A DNA stretch of 64,000 bases. It comes from BJGN01 sp041159865 (GTDB lineage Bacteria > Bacteroidota > Bacteroidia > Chitinophagales > Saprospiraceae). This document shows, in pieces, positions 63,637 to 64,000 of the stretch. How positions within the stretch are numbered: the stretch's first letter is position 1; each line of letters starts with the position of its first letter. Below the pieces are notes generated by a model, which saw only the letters and a list, made by a program, of their open reading frames with translations, had not been told where the DNA came from and ran no database searches. The stretch covers positions 1 to 64,000 of the forward strand of contig JBEAXK010000121.1 of assembly GCA_041159865.1 (NCBI GenBank), in the 5' to 3' direction. The position numbers and the translations under genes were made by a program.

Positions 63637-64000
63637 TTATCCTAAAGCTACATCTAAAGTCATCATTAAGGCAAACCCAAATATCGTGGACATGGTTGCT
63701 AAATCGGTATTACCAGCTAAATGAGATTCGGGAATTAATTCTTCTACCACTACATAGATCATGGCACCAGCAGCAAAAGACAAGGCAAAAGGAAGTAAAG
63801 GTTGCATCAATATTACAGCAGTTGCACCTAAAACTCCTGCTAAAGGTTCAACAACGCCTGAAAGTTGACCATAAAAAAAAGCCTTTCTTCGGCTCATTCC
63901 TTCTCTTCTTAAAGGAACCGAAACGGCCGTCCCTTCAGGAAAGTTTTGAAGGCCTATTCCTATAGTTAAGGCAATGGCTGCTCCTATACTGGCTGAATCT
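63637..64000 (-). CDS. ZIP-family metal transporter, C-terminal part (cut by window edge)
   Basis: The frame runs open to the window end, so only about the last 120 residues are visible, the start lying beyond 64000. The motif LQNFPEGTAVSVPL (seen near 63940) and the EELIPESH segment are typical of GufA-like ZIP transporters for zinc or related divalent metals. About three membrane segments follow. It ends at a TAA at 63637-63639. Confidence 0.85.
   Translation of the reverse strand, partial: DSASIGAAIALTIGIGLQNFPEGTAVSVPLRREGMSRRKAFFYGQLSGVVEPLAGVLGATAVILMQPLLPFALSFAAGAMIYVVVEELIPESHLAGNTDLATMSTIFGFALMMTLDVALG

Noticed and set aside
63604..63638. Terminator of the ZIP gene
   Set aside because: In the direction of that gene the hairpin is followed by AAAATTAAG, not by a T-run.

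Overview
The window looks like part of a Bacteroidota chromosome, probably from a Saprospiraceae-like or related environmental lineage (lineage is inference). The DNA is AT-rich. Several genes and RNAs are preceded by the Bacteroidota promoter element TAnnTTTG. There is a type IX secretion / gliding cluster (porV, porU, a PorP/SprF-family gene, gldJ), a secreted enzyme with a type IX C-terminal sorting domain, a Bacteroidota-type LptD, and several SUMF1-fold and sulfatase genes.

Layout. 1-276: an array of two alternating heptamers interrupted by two 48-bp cores. 280-4934: three-gene operon for a 2-oxoacid:ferredoxin oxidoreductase (korA, korB) and a GltD-like flavoprotein with ferredoxin domains. 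5055-8176: lipoprotein formylglycine-generating enzyme with the catalytic Cys pair, a Cys-type sulfatase, and a small CX4CH cytochrome lipoprotein. 8315-8388: tRNA-Arg. 8566-12437: araB-araD-araA operon. 12608-13960: second sulfatase. 14021-17470: large secreted ThuA / sugar dehydrogenase / PKD / cytochrome c protein. 17686-22530: DUF1611 and EVE genes, ilvA, ilvC and an outer-membrane barrel protein. 22677-31667: envelope block (ABC exporter, MCE/MlaD protein, N-acetylmuramoyl amidase, LptD), then a RelE-UvrD fusion helicase. 31780-32145: RNase P RNA with its own promoter and terminator. 32271-41140: carbohydrate genes (GH5 with sorting domain, sialate O-acetylesterase, ThuA, zinc dehydrogenase, Gfo/Idh/MocA oxidoreductase, sugar acetyltransferase) and a duplicated-domain secreted protein. 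41238-52092: porV, porU, PorP/SprF gene, gldJ, murF, a degenerate ureohydrolase and L-rhamnose mutarotase. 52082-55557: housekeeping operon (phosphodiester glycosidase-like, xseA, xseB, folK, deoxynucleoside kinase). 55701-55860: tRNA-Val and tRNA-Pro. 56076-64000: Asp-box repeat protein, msrB, DEAD-box helicase, LytS/LytTR two-component pair, and the 3' part of a ZIP metal transporter.

How it fits together. The sulfatases, FGE, arabinose operon, GH5, esterase and rhamnose mutarotase suggest growth on sulfated or acetylated plant or algal polysaccharides, though no SusC/SusD pair is present. PorU, PorV and the PorP/SprF protein would export and anchor proteins such as the GH5. The ABC, MCE, LptD and amidase genes serve envelope construction.

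Least explained items: the binary heptamer array, the RelE-UvrD fusion with TAGGGGAA iterons beside rnpB, the ureohydrolase that has lost its metal ligands beside the gliding genes, and a 15-bp inverted repeat that runs into a sulfatase start codon. Functions come from reading motifs by eye, without database searches.
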